Below, in pieces: positions 61,629 through 64,000 of a stretch of 64,000 bases of DNA (its first letter is position 1; every line of letters starts with the position of its first letter). The translations under genes and the position numbers were made by a program. Under the pieces are notes generated by a model, which saw nothing but the letters and a program-made list of their open reading frames with translations, was not told the DNA's origin and ran no database searches. The stretch spans positions 744,001-808,000 of the forward strand of contig JAJJXM010000001.1 in NCBI GenBank assembly GCA_024516155.1, in the 5' to 3' direction. The DNA comes from Pyronema omphalodes. Lineage: Eukaryota > Ascomycota > Pezizomycetes > Pezizales > Pyronemataceae.

Positions 61629-64000
61629 GGTTGCGGTTTCTGATCCGACACAGTCCAATCCACGAGTTCAGGGTTTCGCGATTCAGATACTATGCAGCAT
61701 GAGCCTGGTGAAGAGGGGAGGTGTCCGGGGGTGGTGCTGTGACGAGAATGTGTCGAGATGTAGAGTGGAAGGCAAGCTCAGCTTGGATCGTTCTAGTCCC
61801 AATAAATGGACCACCAATTCAAAAAGCGAGCCAGTTGTTCGACGTGCGGGCCCCAATCCCGTCGTGGCAGGTCTAAAATTAAACTGGGAACCGAATGGAG
61901 AAGGTATAGGTCGATACAGATAATGGGGGCAGGTAGGTCTGGTCTCGATCTGATATGTCTGGTTGGATGTATAGTCTTTCTTGCTTGTCGCGGTGGGGGA
62001 TGGTATGGGATGTAGAGAGCGGGCGGGAGACGTTAGAGCGGGAGTTAGTCAGTTGTGAAAGTCGGGGGCGGTCGAACGAGTGGGTGCTGCTTGGTTGCAG
62101 TTAGGGGGGGGGGGGAGGGGGGCAGTCGGGGGGAGAGGAGGATCGGCGAAGGGCAGACGGTGTTCGACGATGTGTTCAGGATTCGCGGTGTTAAGGTGTT
62201 GTTCTTGGGAGACTAAGTGCTATGTATGTTTTGCGTGGGGAAGGAAGGGATGAGACGACGCAAATGAGGTATAAAGATAGATACACAGCATGTAGGTGTG
62301 TGCGGGTGTGTTTCTCTCGTACGCAGGCCCGAGACGGATGGGGACAGTCAGTGATCGAAGTCAATGAACGCGAGACATGTATTTACAGCCAAGGTGACGA
62401 GGAAGTGGAGGTGGATGACGAGGAGTTGAGGAAAGTAGGAGAAATGGAACGTTTAAAGCAGCCGAGCGGGAGCAGGGCAGCACAATTAGAGCCGACGGCG
62501 GAATTACTTTAGAGCACAGCAGAGCAGAGCACAGCAGAGCAACATAACCTCCAGGAACAGAACTCAGTAGAAGCAACAACTTCCAGGAATACGGAGACAG
62601 AGGCACAAAGAGCACCCTCTCAGGAACACAAAGCACCATACCAAAATCCGTCTCTCTGAAACTCTTTAAATGAGGCTGAAAGACAACCGACTCCTCTTGT
62701 GCAGCAGTTCTCCTGCGAGGGCGCGCGATCAATCTTCGTTTCCTGACCTTTCCGCTCATATCCACGCCCACTGTCCTCCAAGCAGCATCGCCACAATGTC
62801 CACGTTTTCTACCGGCCGGAAATATAAATAATTTATATATACCGCAGTTGACAGGGAATTATGTCGAAGAGAATGGAGACGAAGGGAGTCTTTTTATCGC
62901 CTTCCACAGTCTCGATTTTTTGACAGTGGATCCACAAAGCTTCCAGACTCGCTCCAAGCGCATTAAAATCCCACCGGTACCTCTCCAGATCAGATGCGCT
63001 TGTCTACTTGTGCCTTATATACCGTAATTAACCACAGTAGACCGCACTCTAACTGAGTAAGCGGAGGACTTATGCACGCGAAACGAACAGTCTAGCAGAG
63101 ATATAAATACGATTCCTCCCTAGCATCGCAAAGCATAGCGTATGTACATAGCTGGTCGGCAACAACCCATGGGGGGGGGGGGGGGGATGACGTTCGCGAA
63201 CCTAAGGAACCCCAGGGAAGTCGGGGAATCACCGGGGAACACTAGATATCTAAATGGAAATTCAACGAACCTATGGGAATCTTCGGAACCTGTGGGGAGG
63301 AACTTAAACGAAGTTATCAAAGTTTCATCAAGATAAGATTCGACGTCATGCAGTCAGTAGGCTCATCACTGACAACGCCTTCTCCACATCAAATCCATCT
63401 CGAGAAGCCGCGTACCGTCCTTTATGGAAAAAACAGACAACGGATTCGTCATTAATTGCGTACTCAATTCATGTTCACGTGATCTATAAGTTTTTAATTG
63501 GTGTTAAGATAAATCCGACAAGGTCCGACAAAGCTATATGTAATGCTGGGCAATGCCAGTTGAATCTCCCGCGACAAAGTCCGATACCGTCTTCAGGCAA
63601 TGTCAGATAACTCTTGGCAAAGCCTGATCACTGATGGTGTGATCATAAAACACTCTCACCAAGACGTAAAACGTAGAGTTCTATGTTCACTGATCCGAAT
63701 AATTGACATCATTCATTCCAAAACCAGAGTAATAACCCTGCCTAGCTCTTGTATAAGTGACGGGCTGACGACCGTCATCTTTCGGTGGTAAGATCACTGA
63801 GAATATTCCAACTACATATCATAAACGGGGTATCTATAATCAATGCCGTCTCATGCCGGCGGAATTTATGCAAAACAAAACGGCAACCTCCACAGCCACA
63901 TAGAACACTCAAGGAGTAATCGCGGTTATTTTACGCGCCAAGAGAAAATATGACGGCCTATAGATTAGATGGGAATACATGAACAAGAAGGTTTGTAGTG
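61629..64000. other. Upstream region of the PDK1 gene to the window end
   Basis: 2.4 kb without a recognisable gene. The first ~900 nt (- strand leader side) include G-runs at 62104-62115 and (agcaca)n at 62512-62542, suggesting a long 5' leader and promoter. A G16 run is at 63171-63186. Short open frames overlap on both strands with no family resemblance. Anything beginning to the right of the window cannot be judged. Confidence 0.5.

Overview
The window is nuclear DNA of a filamentous ascomycete (Pezizomycotina). The genes have short introns (about 45-170 nt) with GT..AG ends and CTAAC/CTAAT branch-point motifs. They are separated by long AT-rich, microsatellite-rich intergenic DNA, and they encode a set typical of moulds: a Galf-pathway UDP-galactopyranose mutase, an Ira-type RasGAP, a PDK1/Pkh kinase and an ankyrin-DIL protein. 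The general look would suit Orbiliomycetes, but that is a weak guess. I joined exons by hand; every multi-exon model below keeps one open frame and restores conserved family sequence across each junction.

Layout. 943-2118 (+) Sel1-repeat protein. 2119-3889 minisatellite-rich spacer. 3890-7100 an array of decayed, repeated gene fragments, one carrying a NAF1-like relic. 8158-16450 (-) a 2648-residue neurofibromin/Ira RasGAP. 18225-19318 (-) TLC-domain membrane protein. 20029-20803 (-) Pin1/Ess1 prolyl isomerase, whose first coding exon is apparently just the ATG. 22615-24653 (+) UDP-galactopyranose mutase. 27582-28670 (-) OGFr-domain protein. 31984-33933 (-) low-complexity protein with 15-nt coding minisatellites. 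33934-41171 a 7-kb stretch without a recognisable gene. 41172-41833 (-) small secreted cysteine-containing protein. 42699-43529 (-) ankyrin protein with an (SNT)n N-terminus. 43530-46182 simple-repeat desert. 46183-48812 (-) TBC Rab-GAP. 48813-52737 spacer. 52738-55440 (+) ankyrin/DIL protein. 55441-59094 spacer with an 18-bp perfect inverted repeat and long homopolymer runs. 59095-61628 (-) PDK1-like kinase, followed by its upstream region to the window end.

Functional picture. Most recognised genes are housekeeping or signalling genes: Ras down-regulation, the AGC-kinase activator PDK1, a Rab GAP, a phospho-dependent prolyl isomerase, and cell-wall/glycan galactofuranose supply. Neighbours do not form a pathway cluster; each gene has its own promoter. 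I saw no tRNA, rRNA, CRISPR array or intact transposon. The least ordinary parts are the relic array at 3.9-7.1 kb, the 3-nt first coding exon of the Pin1 gene, the inverted repeat at 55945-56005, and the secreted protein beside the 7-kb gene-poor stretch.
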